NCBI RefSeq assembly: GCF_029433095.1 | Contig: NZ_JARNTX010000001.1 | Location: forward strand, 1 to 64,000 | Origin: Hymenobacter sp. YC55 | GTDB taxonomy: Bacteria > Bacteroidota > Bacteroidia > Cytophagales > Hymenobacteraceae | DNA: 64,000 nt | Direction of reading: 5' to 3' | Shown: one piece after another, positions 51,527 to 59,520 of the stretch | Position numbering within the stretch: the stretch's first letter is position 1 | Layout of the letters: every line of letters starts with the position of its first letter | Translations under genes and position numbers: made by a program | The notes under the pieces: generated by a model | Databases searched by the model: none | Seen by the model: only the letters and a program-made list of their open reading frames with translations | What the model was told of the DNA's origin: nothing

Positions 51527-52570
51527 TTACGCCGTAGGCGGCGCAACTGCCAGGGGGGCCGTCACCAGTTGGCTCTGGTACTGAGGCAATAAATCGACAA
51601 AACGTTGCACGGTGTTGTCGAGCGTGTCGTAACTAATGCCGCCCGCCGCGTTGTGGTGGCCGCCCCCGTTGAAATGGTCACGCGAGAAACTGCTCACCGA
51701 GAAGTCGCCAACGGAGCGGAAAGAAATCTTGATGGCTTGCCCCCGGTCGATGAGCACGGCCGCGAAAACAATACCTTCGATGCTAAGCGCAAAATTTACG
51801 AGGCCTTCGGTGTCGCCGGTTTTCGAGTCGTACTCTTTCAACTCTTCCTGCGTAATGGCAATGTAGGCCGTGTTGTACTCGCGCAGCACCCGCAACTTGT
51901 CCTTCAGCACGAAGCCCAAGAAGCGCAGCCGCATTTCAGAGTGCGAGTCGTAGATGCGGCGGTGCACATCGGAGAGGTTGATGTCGGCATTGAGCAGTTC
52001 CGCAATGATGAGGTGCACGTTGCGGGAAGTGCTTGGGTGCCGGAACGAGCCCGTATCGGTCATGATACCGGCGTAGAGGCACTCGCCAATGCCCGCATCG
52101 ATCAGGCTTTGGTCGCCCATGTCGCGGATCACCTCGAACACTAGTTCGGCCGTAGCGGCGGCTTTCGAGTTCGAGAAGTCGAGGTCGGCAAACTGCTCGG
52201 GTTCCTGGTGGTGGTCGATGAGCACCTTGGTGCCGGGAGCATGCCGGATGTACTCACCCATCTCGTTGATGCGGCCCAAACACGAGAAATCGAGGCAGAA
52301 CAGCACCTCGGCCGTTCCAATTATTTCCCGCACTTGCGCGTCGTTGCGACGGGAGTCGTACACGATTACGTCGCTGTTGCCGGGCATCCACGCCAGAAAA
52401 TCAGGGTAGTCGGAAGGCGTGACGACGGTTACGGTGTGGCCCTTCTTGCGAAGGTAGCCCGCCAGCCCTAACGACGAGCCGAGGGCGTCGGCATCGGGCT
52501 TGTGGTGAGTGGTGATAAAAACCTGCCGGGGTTGCGATAGCAGCTCCTGCAGCTCAGAGATTGTGGACAT
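51527..52570 (-). CDS. DHH-family phosphoesterase (NrnA-like)
   Basis: A 347-residue enzyme with DHH and DHHA1 domains. Metal motifs are HHKPDADALGSSLGL (near 22-36), CLDFS, LIDHHQEP (the DHH motif) and GGGHHNAAGG at the C-terminal end. NrnA-type enzymes degrade nanoRNA and dephosphorylate 3'-phosphoadenosine 5'-phosphate. It is upstream of the FKBP genes on the same strand, with a 38-base gap. Confidence 0.88.
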   Translation of the reverse strand: MSTISELQELLSQPRQVFITTHHKPDADALGSSLGLAGYLRKKGHTVTVVTPSDYPDFLAWMPGNSDVIVYDSRRNDAQVREIIGTAEVLFCLDFSCLGRINEMGEYIRHAPGTKVLIDHHQEPEQFADLDFSNSKAAATAELVFEVIRDMGDQSLIDAGIGECLYAGIMTDTGSFRHPSTSRNVHLIIAELLNADINLSDVHRRIYDSHSEMRLRFLGFVLKDKLRVLREYNTAYIAITQEELKEYDSKTGDTEGLVNFALSIEGIVFAAVLIDRGQAIKISFRSVGDFSVSSFSRDHFNGGGHHNAAGGISYDTLDNTVQRFVDLLPQYQSQLVTAPLAVAPPTA

Positions 52571-52862
52571 TGCCTACTGATAGGTGGCTGAAATTCGGGA
52601 ATTTATGCCGGGAGCAAGGCGGCAAAAGTCGGAAATATTCCGGGTTCCAACAAAACAGCTTTGGGTTTGGTGCAATGGTGGCGCTAAATGCCTGAACTGA
52701 ACCACTATACTACCCTCGCTATTTCAAGAAAGTACTTTGCTTGAATTTTGTTTGACAGCTATTTCGCTGATAAAGGAACACAGTTTTCACCTAAAAAAGT
52801 GCACGAAGTTCTGCTAGACAGGCTGCTGTAGTTGCCTCACCTAGAATCAGTCATCCAGGCGT
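52571..52862. other. Intergenic region before ndk
   Basis: No gene is supported. The AT-rich stretch between the nrnA-like start and the family A repeat holds no clear hairpin with a T-run. It may contain the divergent promoter of the DHH gene. Confidence 0.4.
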
Positions 52863-52939
52863 TGTCATTCCGGCGCAGGAGGAACCTGGCTTAACTTGTT
52901 GAATGGGATATCTCAGATTCCTCCTGAGTCGGAATGACA
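52863..52939. repeat. Palindromic intergenic repeat, family A (diverged copy)
   Basis: Left arm begins TGTCATTCCGGCGCAGGAGG at 52863, right arm ends CTGAGTCGGAATGACA at 52939; the arms pair with four or so mismatches. It matches the repeat at 28870-28960 closely at both ends but has a different centre. Confidence 0.82.
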
Positions 52940-53116
52940 AGCGGGTTGCAAGGCAATTTTTTGCCGCCGACACTAAAGGAAGCACTAACCTGCTGACCCA
53001 CACAGCCAGACAGCTTGTGTTGTGACCTAAACAGGTAGAGCAACAATTCTAACTGACAGCAGGAGCGTTTTGCGGTCAACTTATGGTGTGGCTAGCAACT
53101 TCCCGCCCAAACCGTC

Positions 53117-53124
53117 TACTTTTG
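53117..53124 (+). promoter_or_regulatory. -7 element (TACTTTTG) before ndk
   Basis: An exact TAnnTTTG match, 62 bases before the ndk ATG. The same box (TACTTTTG) precedes mreB. Confidence 0.5.
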
Positions 53125-53185
53125 CGCCCTCAACCTTTTTGCGCTTTCCAAGCGGAATTTCTTTTCAACCCAACCCATAGATAAG

Positions 53186-53605
53186 ATGGCCACGAACCGC
53201 ACGTTCACCATGATTAAGCCCGACGCGACGCAGGACAACCACATCGGTGGTATTCTGAGCATGATCGAAGAAGGTGGTTTCCGTATTGTAGCGCTCAAAA
53301 AAGTGAAACTGACCCCCGAGCGCGCAGGTCAGTTCTATGAAGTGCACAAGGAGCGGCCCTTCTACGGCGACCTAGTGAAGTACATGTCGTCGGGCCCGAT
53401 TGTGGCGGCTATTCTCGAGAAAGACAACGCCGTTACTGATTTCCGCACCCTCATTGGTGCTACCAACCCCGCGCAAGCTGCCGAAGGCACCATCCGGAAA
53501 AAGTACGCCAAGAGCATCGAAGCCAACGCTGTACACGGTTCCGACTCCGACGAAAACGCGCAGATTGAAGGCAGTTTCTTCTTCGGCCCCGACGAGCAAT
53601 TCTAA
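53186..53605 (+). CDS. ndk: Nucleoside diphosphate kinase
   Basis: A 139-residue enzyme of normal family length. The phospho-acceptor is His117 in NAVHGSDS; the nucleotide-site opening FTMIKPDAT and [18 protein letters not shown] are conserved. It balances nucleoside triphosphate pools using ATP. It is monocistronic with its own terminator. Confidence 0.96.
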   Translation: MATNRTFTMIKPDATQDNHIGGILSMIEEGGFRIVALKKVKLTPERAGQFYEVHKERPFYGDLVKYMSSGPIVAAILEKDNAVTDFRTLIGATNPAQAAEGTIRKKYAKSIEANAVHGSDSDENAQIEGSFFFGPDEQF

Positions 53606-53696
53606 CTTAAAAATCGATTCTTAAGTGCCTTGCAAAACGCTTGTCATTAGTTAGCTTGGCGTAAGCTTTAGAACGAGCTTTCAACCCGATTATCAT

Positions 53697-53735
53697 ATAA
53701 AATCCCGCTTTGCAGCTTGCAGAGCGGGATTTTAT
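53697..53735 (+). terminator. Terminator of ndk
   Basis: ATAAAATCCCGCT (53697-53709) and AGCGGGATTTTAT (53723-53735) pair perfectly around a 13-base loop, with T-runs in both directions. It can also end the convergent AAA ATPase gene. Confidence 0.85.
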
Positions 53736-53781
53736 TTATACTGGAAACGGACTTTTTATAGACCTTTTTTATACTGAGGAG

Positions 53782-54909
53782 CTATCGGACTTGGCCAAAC
53801 CCGATGCGGCCGACAACGGGTGCGGCATCGAAAGCAGGAGCATCACGGTTGTAGACATCGGTCAGAGCCAAGGGGCCATCTACAGGCTCTGCCTGGCCAA
53901 GTGCCGTGGCCAACGCCTGCGCTTTTTCCTGCACCAGCGGCTGGAAATGATAGGCAGCAATCAAGCGGCCTTTGCGAAGCAAGGCGCTATCAATGCGCGC
54001 TAGCTCGGTGTTGAAAGTGCACACCACCTGAATGTGGAAGCAGTCGGCGAGCAGGCCGTCGGAGAGGTTGAGCAGATTGCTGACGGCACTGCCGCCCCGG
54101 CCGCCCTCGCGCTTCAGCAGGAGTTCTTCGGCATCCTCGATGATGAGGATAGAGTTGGTGTTGTCGTGAAGCAGGTTGATAAACTCGGGGTCGGCGATGC
54201 GCGCGGCGAGGTTGGGCGGTATAAACAGCTTGGGCTTGTCGAGTAGGCCGCACAAGTGGCGGATGTAGCTGGTTTTGCCAGTGCCGGGCGGGCCGTGCAG
54301 AATCACGATGCCTTTGTCCTGCGGTTGGCGCAGACGCTCCACGATGATGTCGTGCACCGGAAGCAAGTCGTCGTTGTAGTGCGTGCTCAGGTCTAGCTCC
54401 GGAATCTTGATGGTGAGCGGCGTAAACTCTAAATCGTTGTACGCTAGGCGCAGCACATGAATGCGCTGGCGCTCTTGCTCCCCAACTTCCAAGAGGGCTT
54501 CGAGCAGCGTCACGAGCTGTTGCAAAGCAGCTTTATCGGCGGCTGTTGAATGGTAAATGAAAGTGCCCCGGTCGCCGTAGCCGCCCCGGACATCGAGAAC
54601 CAGCAGCAACTCGGGCGCCAACAGCAGCGCCTGCATTTCAAGCTCGGCGGGCGCGTCTGATTTCTCGTAGGTTTTCATTTGGGCCACGGTGGCCGCTTCG
54701 AGGTCGTAGTGCTCGGCTAGCTGGGCTAATAACTTTTGCCGGTCCTCCTTGCTGGATAGCTGAAAATTCAGACGCTGCGGGAGCTTGCCGTAGCACTGGT
54801 AGAAGTACATGCTAGCTTGAAAATAATGCGCCCTTTCAAACATGGGCAACAGATCAGGCGTGGCAGGCGGAGCAATAAGGGGTTGAGCAGCTGTGGGGGC
54901 TTTGGGCAT
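53782..54909 (-). CDS. AAA family ATPase
   Basis: A 375-residue protein with a single AAA domain in its second half. Walker A is HGPPGTGKTS, Walker B is ILIIEDAEELLL, sensor 1 is VVCTFNTELA, and an Arg finger candidate lies in ALLRKGRLIAAYHF. The N-terminal half (about 1-190) is unassigned and mixed alpha/beta. This shape resembles the BCS1-like and related small AAA proteins that remodel a partner. The start at 54909 (PKAPTAAQPL) is preferred over the open frame upstream, which crosses a terminator. No partner gene is next to it. Confidence 0.8.
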   Translation of the reverse strand: MPKAPTAAQPLIAPPATPDLLPMFERAHYFQASMYFYQCYGKLPQRLNFQLSSKEDRQKLLAQLAEHYDLEAATVAQMKTYEKSDAPAELEMQALLLAPELLLVLDVRGGYGDRGTFIYHSTAADKAALQQLVTLLEALLEVGEQERQRIHVLRLAYNDLEFTPLTIKIPELDLSTHYNDDLLPVHDIIVERLRQPQDKGIVILHGPPGTGKTSYIRHLCGLLDKPKLFIPPNLAARIADPEFINLLHDNTNSILIIEDAEELLLKREGGRGGSAVSNLLNLSDGLLADCFHIQVVCTFNTELARIDSALLRKGRLIAAYHFQPLVQEKAQALATALGQAEPVDGPLALTDVYNRDAPAFDAAPVVGRIGFGQVR

Positions 54910-54969
54910 AAAGAAGCAAGTAAACCAAAGGAGCTTGAGGCGGGAAAGTACGTTATCCGAGGACCAGAA

Positions 54970-54999
54970 AAAAGCCCGAACTGTACGGTTCGGGCTTTT
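54970..54999 (-). terminator. Terminator of the nucleoside transporter gene
   Basis: AAAAGCCCGAAC (54970-54981) and GTTCGGGCTTTT (54988-54999) with a further T-run on the minus strand. Confidence 0.85.
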
Positions 55000-55090
55000 C
55001 CAATTCAAAACGCCTTGGTTTCAATGTCCTCTGTGTACTGCACTACATAGGCGGGAAACAGCCGGCTTCAACCTTAACAGGTGCTACCCC

Positions 55091-56374
55091 TTAGGAGCCT
55101 TCGGTTGAAAGAACGGGCTCGTGGTGCACGCTTTCTATGGCTTGTGGCTGGTGCTTGTGTTTGAAAAGCACCACAAACAAAACTGCTATAACCAGCGCAT
55201 ACAAAGCAAACGTAATCCAGATGTTGTGCCAGTCCTTACTATTGTCGGCATTCGTGAAATATTCTTGAATGATAATGCCGCTCAATGAGCTACCCAGTAC
55301 TGCACCAAAGCCGTTGGTCATCATCATAAACAGGCCCTGAGCGCTGGCGCGGATAGAGGGGGCCGTCTGCGTTTCCACGAACAGGGAGCCGGAAATGTTG
55401 AAGAAGTCGAAGGCCATGCCATACACGATGCAGGAGAGAATGATCATCCAGAGGCCACTGCCAGGGTCGCCGTAAGCAAACAGCCCGAAGCGCAGAACCC
55501 AGGCAATCATGCTGAAGAACATCACCTGCTTGATGCCGAAACGGCGCAAGAAGAAAGGAATAGCCAAAATGAACAGCGTCTCGGAAATCTGTGAGATGGA
55601 CATGATAATGGCCGGGTACTTCACCGTCAGGGTGTCTTGGTAGGCAGGCACCTTATCGAAGTCGTGCAGAAAGGTGTCGCCGTAGGCATTGGTGAGCTGT
55701 AGTGCGGCTCCCAAGAGCATGGCGAACAGGAAGAAGGTGAGCATCTTCGTGTCGCGCAGCAGGGCAAACGACTTCAGGCCCAGCACATCAACCAGGGAGC
55801 GGCTCGGCAAGTCTTTGGCCGTAGGCGGGCACTTGGGTAGGGTAAACGAGTACAAACCCAGCAGAATGGCCGCACCGGACGCTACGTAGAACTGGCTGGC
55901 TGTTTTCTCGAAGCCCAGCAAACTAACCGTCCACATAGCCACAATGAAGCCAATGGTGCCCCACACCCGAATGGGCGGGTAATCCTTCACTATGTCGAGG
56001 CCTTCGCGCTTCAGCACCGAGTACGACACGGCAATGGACAAGGCCAGCGTGGGCATGTAGAAAATCATGTTCAGCAGCATCACCCAGAACATGGTGCCAG
56101 GATCGGTGACCAGGGGCACAGTGAAGAGAACAATGCCGCCCAAGATGTGCAGGGCGCCGTAGAGCTTTTCGGCATTCACCCACTTATCGGCCACGATGCC
56201 CATGAGCGAGGGCATGAAGATGGACGCAATGCCCATGGTGGAGAAAATAGCCCCGAACTGAGCCCCCGACCACTGCTTGGTCTGAAACCAATACGCCCCA
56301 ATGGTTATCAGCCATGAGCCCCAGATAAAGAACTGCAGAAAGCTCAGGATGGTGAGACGCAGCTTGATATTCAT
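55091..56374 (-). CDS. MFS transporter of the nucleoside:proton symporter (NupG) type
   Basis: A 427-residue protein with twelve predicted helices. The opening LTILSFLQFFIWGSWLITIGAYW, then GIVADKWVNAEKLYGALHILGG and the segment FDFFNISGSLFVETQTAPSIRASAQGLFMM, are characteristic of the NupG/XapB nucleoside symporter family. It imports nucleosides or related compounds; substrates cannot be read from sequence. It fits the salvage enzymes tdk and ndk in the same neighbourhood. Confidence 0.87.
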   Translation of the reverse strand: MNIKLRLTILSFLQFFIWGSWLITIGAYWFQTKQWSGAQFGAIFSTMGIASIFMPSLMGIVADKWVNAEKLYGALHILGGIVLFTVPLVTDPGTMFWVMLLNMIFYMPTLALSIAVSYSVLKREGLDIVKDYPPIRVWGTIGFIVAMWTVSLLGFEKTASQFYVASGAAILLGLYSFTLPKCPPTAKDLPSRSLVDVLGLKSFALLRDTKMLTFFLFAMLLGAALQLTNAYGDTFLHDFDKVPAYQDTLTVKYPAIIMSISQISETLFILAIPFFLRRFGIKQVMFFSMIAWVLRFGLFAYGDPGSGLWMIILSCIVYGMAFDFFNISGSLFVETQTAPSIRASAQGLFMMMTNGFGAVLGSSLSGIIIQEYFTNADNSKDWHNIWITFALYALVIAVLFVVLFKHKHQPQAIESVHHEPVLSTEGS

Positions 56375-56573
56375 GCAGAATGAAATGAAGTATGGAAAAC
56401 TCTTTTTAGAGAAAACACTGCTCTTTCCAAGTAGAAGCTCGCGCCCGCCTCAGGATAATACCACCCAATTCGACCCCGTTAGCGGCACAAAGTTGGCTGG
56501 CGGCGCGAGCCGGACGAGCAACACACGAGGGCTGAAAAAGAACAACCCGGCCACTTAGCGCGGACCGGGCCTT

Positions 56574-56581
56574 CAAAGATA
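56574..56581 (-). promoter_or_regulatory. -7 element (TATCTTTG) of the nucleoside transporter gene
   Basis: CAAAGATA on the plus strand reads TATCTTTG on the minus strand, an exact -7 match. The resulting leader would be about 195 bases and begin with a CCCGG/CCGGG hairpin (plus-strand 56546-56569) followed by a T-rich stretch, possibly stabilising or attenuating the mRNA. Confidence 0.45.
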
Positions 56582-57030
56582 ACTAAAATCGGAAAGGGCA
56601 GAATAAGCGCTATGGTAGGCAGTTGGAAATAGCTAGTCATTAGCTAGAGAGTCGCACTATATACCATAAATCGAATTTATATCGTGCCATACTACCTCTT
56701 CTCGCTTCACCAGGCACCTACATATAGGCCAGGCAGTTAACCAACTACAATAAGAAAACATTCCAGCCGCGCGCCGGGGTATGAATTTCAGAGTACGGGG
56801 CCATGGCGGCGGCACTCGAGTTGAGCTTGCAGGCGCTTCGTGAGGTATGGTGTCAACGCCTTGCTGCAGCCGATAAGTAGTGGCTACTAGCGGCTATACT
56901 CTAGGGAAGTGTGATTTAGCTTCAGGAATAGCAGTGATTTGAACTTGTAAATAAGTTTGCGTGATAATTTGGTTTATACCATAAAGTGGTTTACGTTTGT
57001 TCTATACCAACGCACATAACCGCTACCGCC
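56582..57030. other. Intergenic region between the transporter and the membrane-protein pair
   Basis: No gene is supported. The region contains two similar short AT-rich motifs, TATACCATAAA at 56661-56671 and again near 56975-56985, the second just before the 57031 gene. They could be recognition sites for the regulator encoded at 58283, but this is speculation. Confidence 0.35.
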
Positions 57031-57621
57031 ATGAAAAACGTTGCCAGCCTCCCCCTCCAGTCGACCACCAGCAACTTGGGTAATACTGTCTTCACTGGTG
57101 GCCCAACGGCGGCTAGCTTACAGGGCTATGCTTCCACCTACCTCTTGCGGGGGGCGGTGGTCTTGACGGCGGCCTTAAGCAACTATGCGTTGGAGCACGT
57201 TGGGTTTGCGGCTCCCTGGCTGCCCTGGATGGTGCTGATGCCGATGATGAGCATGGTGCAAAGCATTCGGGCACGGCGGCAAAAGAAGCAGGGACTAACG
57301 GGCACCACAGCCACCGACAACACGATGCGCTTGCTGCAAAAGAGCTTCCTGCTTCTTCTGCTTGTGGCTATGGTTGGCGCTTGCTTTGTGGGGTGGGAGA
57401 TAGTGCATCCGCTGCTGCTAGTGGCCTATGGTGTGAGCACCTACTTTGCCGGACGGGTATTGCGCTTCCGGCCGCTGCAATGGGGTGGGGTGGCATGCGG
57501 CGTGCTTGGGGCCATGACGGCCGCTTTGCCTGCCGACATCCAGTTGCTGTTTATCGCGGCTGCTATGGTGGTGAGTTACCTTGTGCCGGGCTACCTGCTT
57601 AGCAAGCACAGCCACGCGTAG
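57031..57621 (+). CDS. Membrane protein, tandem paralogue 1
   Basis: A 196-residue protein with about five membrane helices after a polar 35-residue start. The C-terminal part (VLRFRPLQWGGVACGV, VSYLVPGYLLSKH) is clearly related to the next gene's protein (ALRFRPLVWGGAACWL, VAYVIPGHMLKN), so the pair arose by duplication. No named function was recognised. It is followed by its paralogue 84 bases later and then by a winged-helix regulator. Confidence 0.75.
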   Translation: MKNVASLPLQSTTSNLGNTVFTGGPTAASLQGYASTYLLRGAVVLTAALSNYALEHVGFAAPWLPWMVLMPMMSMVQSIRARRQKKQGLTGTTATDNTMRLLQKSFLLLLLVAMVGACFVGWEIVHPLLLVAYGVSTYFAGRVLRFRPLQWGGVACGVLGAMTAALPADIQLLFIAAAMVVSYLVPGYLLSKHSHA

Positions 57622-57705
57622 CTTCTGCGGCTGGCCTCAGTAGCTGCCGGTTTGAACGTCCTACCACCAAGTCGAATTACTAGAACAAGTAACGTCCCTA
57701 CTACC

Positions 57706-58299
57706 ATGGAAACCTCCGAAAACCCGTTGTCCGCCTCCGACAGCCTGCGTTTGATTCAAAACATGATTCAGGAGGCCAAACAGGATTTGAACGACAATTC
57801 CTTTGACTTGCTGCTTTGGGGTTGGCTGGTGCTCTTAGCCGCTCTGCTGCATTACGGCCTGCTGCAGATCGGCTTCAGCAAGCCCTGGATAGCCTGGCCG
57901 ATACTGATGGGTTTGGGCACGGTGGCGGCCTTCGTGAACGGTGCCCGCCGGAGCCGCCGCCAACGCGTACGGACCGCCTTGGGCGATTTTATGGTGTACT
58001 TGTGGGGCGGTTTTGGGGTGCTGATGATTATGCTGATTGGCGTGGGCATTGTCTCCGGTTGGAGCAAGGCATACCCGCTCATTATTGCGCTCTACGGATT
58101 GGGTACCTTTGCCACGGGCGGCGCCTTGCGGTTTCGGCCGCTGGTGTGGGGCGGCGCGGCTTGCTGGCTGTTGGCTACCGTGGCTTTCAGAACCGCGTTT
58201 GACACCCAATTGCTACTCGTGGCGGCCGCCGTGCTGGTAGCTTACGTAATACCAGGGCACATGCTCAAAAATCAATACAACCGTGGCCGCGCCGTTTGA
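57706..58299 (+). CDS. Membrane protein, tandem paralogue 2
   Basis: A 197-residue protein with about five helices, paralogous to the preceding gene. The N-terminal stretch SLRLIQNMIQEAKQDLNDNSFDLLLWGWLVLLAALLHY is an amphipathic helix running into the membrane region. It overlaps the next gene by 17 bases, so translation is coupled to the regulator. Such membrane proteins often act as sensors or partners for the adjacent regulator, though that is not shown here. Confidence 0.77.
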   Translation: METSENPLSASDSLRLIQNMIQEAKQDLNDNSFDLLLWGWLVLLAALLHYGLLQIGFSKPWIAWPILMGLGTVAAFVNGARRSRRQRVRTALGDFMVYLWGGFGVLMIMLIGVGIVSGWSKAYPLIIALYGLGTFATGGALRFRPLVWGGAACWLLATVAFRTAFDTQLLLVAAAVLVAYVIPGHMLKNQYNRGRAV

Positions 58300-58579
58300 A
58301 GACCTCGACCCGTTACTGCACTCGCAGCTGCGACTAGCCGTCATGTCGTTGCTGCTCAGCGTACGGGAGGCCGAGTTTAATTTTTTGAAAGAAAAAACCG
58401 GGGCCACGGCCGGCAACCTGAGTGCGCAGATCAGCAAGCTGAAAGATGCCGGGTATCTTACTATGACCAAGGAGTTTAACGGTTCGTATCCGCTCACGCG
58501 CTGCGCCATCACGCCGGAGGGCATCAAGGCCTTCGAGAACTATGTGAGCAGCTTGCAGCGCTACCTTAAGCCCGAGTAG
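58283..58579 (+). CDS. Winged-helix transcriptional regulator
   Basis: A 98-residue DNA-binding protein with GTG start inside the end of the upstream membrane gene. The fold is clear: helix HSQLRLAVMSLLLS, helix-turn-helix FNFLKEKTGATAGNLSAQISKL, and wing GYLTMTKEFNGSYPLTRCAITPEGIKAFENY. This is the short winged-helix (HTH_34-like) form common in Bacteroidota. It probably controls its own cluster; an effector is not known. Confidence 0.85.
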   Translation: MAAPFEDLDPLLHSQLRLAVMSLLLSVREAEFNFLKEKTGATAGNLSAQISKLKDAGYLTMTKEFNGSYPLTRCAITPEGIKAFENYVSSLQRYLKPE

Positions 58580-58684
58580 TTAGCTCCACTCCCTGATTTC
58601 CTCGTTTTAATGCCTCTGGCGCGTTTTACGTACCAGTCGGGCACCGTCTTGCCTTTCCCTTCCTAGTTTCTAAGTTGATTCACC

Positions 58685-59410
58685 ATGAAGAAGTACCTGC
58701 TTCTATTCTTGCTGCTTGCGGTGTTGATACCAGGCCAATTGGCGGCTCAAACCCGCGGCCAGAACGTACTAACGGGCATTCAACGGAAAATCACTTGGCA
58801 TACGCCTGTCGACTCCTTGCAGCTGATGGCAAAAGCCCTAGCTGAGCTGCAAACCACTAAGCCGAACGCCTACCTTACTTATTGGGGCGCCTACACGCAG
58901 TATCACTTGTATTTCCGGGCCGTGCAGAATAAAACGGAAGCTGAAGAGCACTTGGTAAAAGGCATAGCGCTGCTGGAAGACGCACCCACCAAAACCGCCG
59001 AGCACTACGCGCTGCTCTCGTTGCTGCAAGGCCTGAACCTGCAATATGCAAGCTTCCTGACCGTAGTTTTCAAGGCGAATACCGCCAAAGACAACGCAGA
59101 AAAAGCAGTAGCGCTGGCGCCTGATAACCTGCGCGCCCACTATGCGCGAGGCGTCAACGACTTCCACACGCCCAAGCAGTACGGCGGCGGGAAAGTGGCC
59201 GTAGCGCACCTCAAGAAGGCCATTGCCGCTCCCGAAAAGCCCGACCCCAATCCGTACGCGCCTAATTGGGGCAAGGCCGATGCCTATTGCTACCTAGCCC
59301 AAGCCTACCAAGCCGCCGGTCAGCTTGATTTGGCGCGCAAGTATGCCACCGAAGGGCTGAGCAAATACCCCAACCACGGTCGGCTAAAGGGCTTGTTGGC
59401 TAAAATGTAA
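58685..59410 (+). CDS. Exported TPR-like protein
   Basis: A 241-residue protein with a signal peptide (KKYLLLFLLLAVLIPGQLAAQ) and helical repeats resembling TPRs (PVDSLQLMAKALAELQ, AEKAVALAPDNLRAHYARGVN, KADAYCYLAQAYQAAGQLDLARKY). It is periplasmic. It lies between the regulator and a TonB-dependent receptor gene and may help that receptor, as TPR partner proteins do in other systems, but the link is positional. Confidence 0.75.
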   Translation: MKKYLLLFLLLAVLIPGQLAAQTRGQNVLTGIQRKITWHTPVDSLQLMAKALAELQTTKPNAYLTYWGAYTQYHLYFRAVQNKTEAEEHLVKGIALLEDAPTKTAEHYALLSLLQGLNLQYASFLTVVFKANTAKDNAEKAVALAPDNLRAHYARGVNDFHTPKQYGGGKVAVAHLKKAIAAPEKPDPNPYAPNWGKADAYCYLAQAYQAAGQLDLARKYATEGLSKYPNHGRLKGLLAKM

Positions 59411-59520
59411 GAGAGGCTCTAGCGAAGCATTCCTGCTGGAAACTTGTCACCCGTTTGCATTTTCCCAACCACTGCATCCGCTGCTTAGTTAGGCTGCCCT
59501 AGCTTCCCAACCCTTCACTC

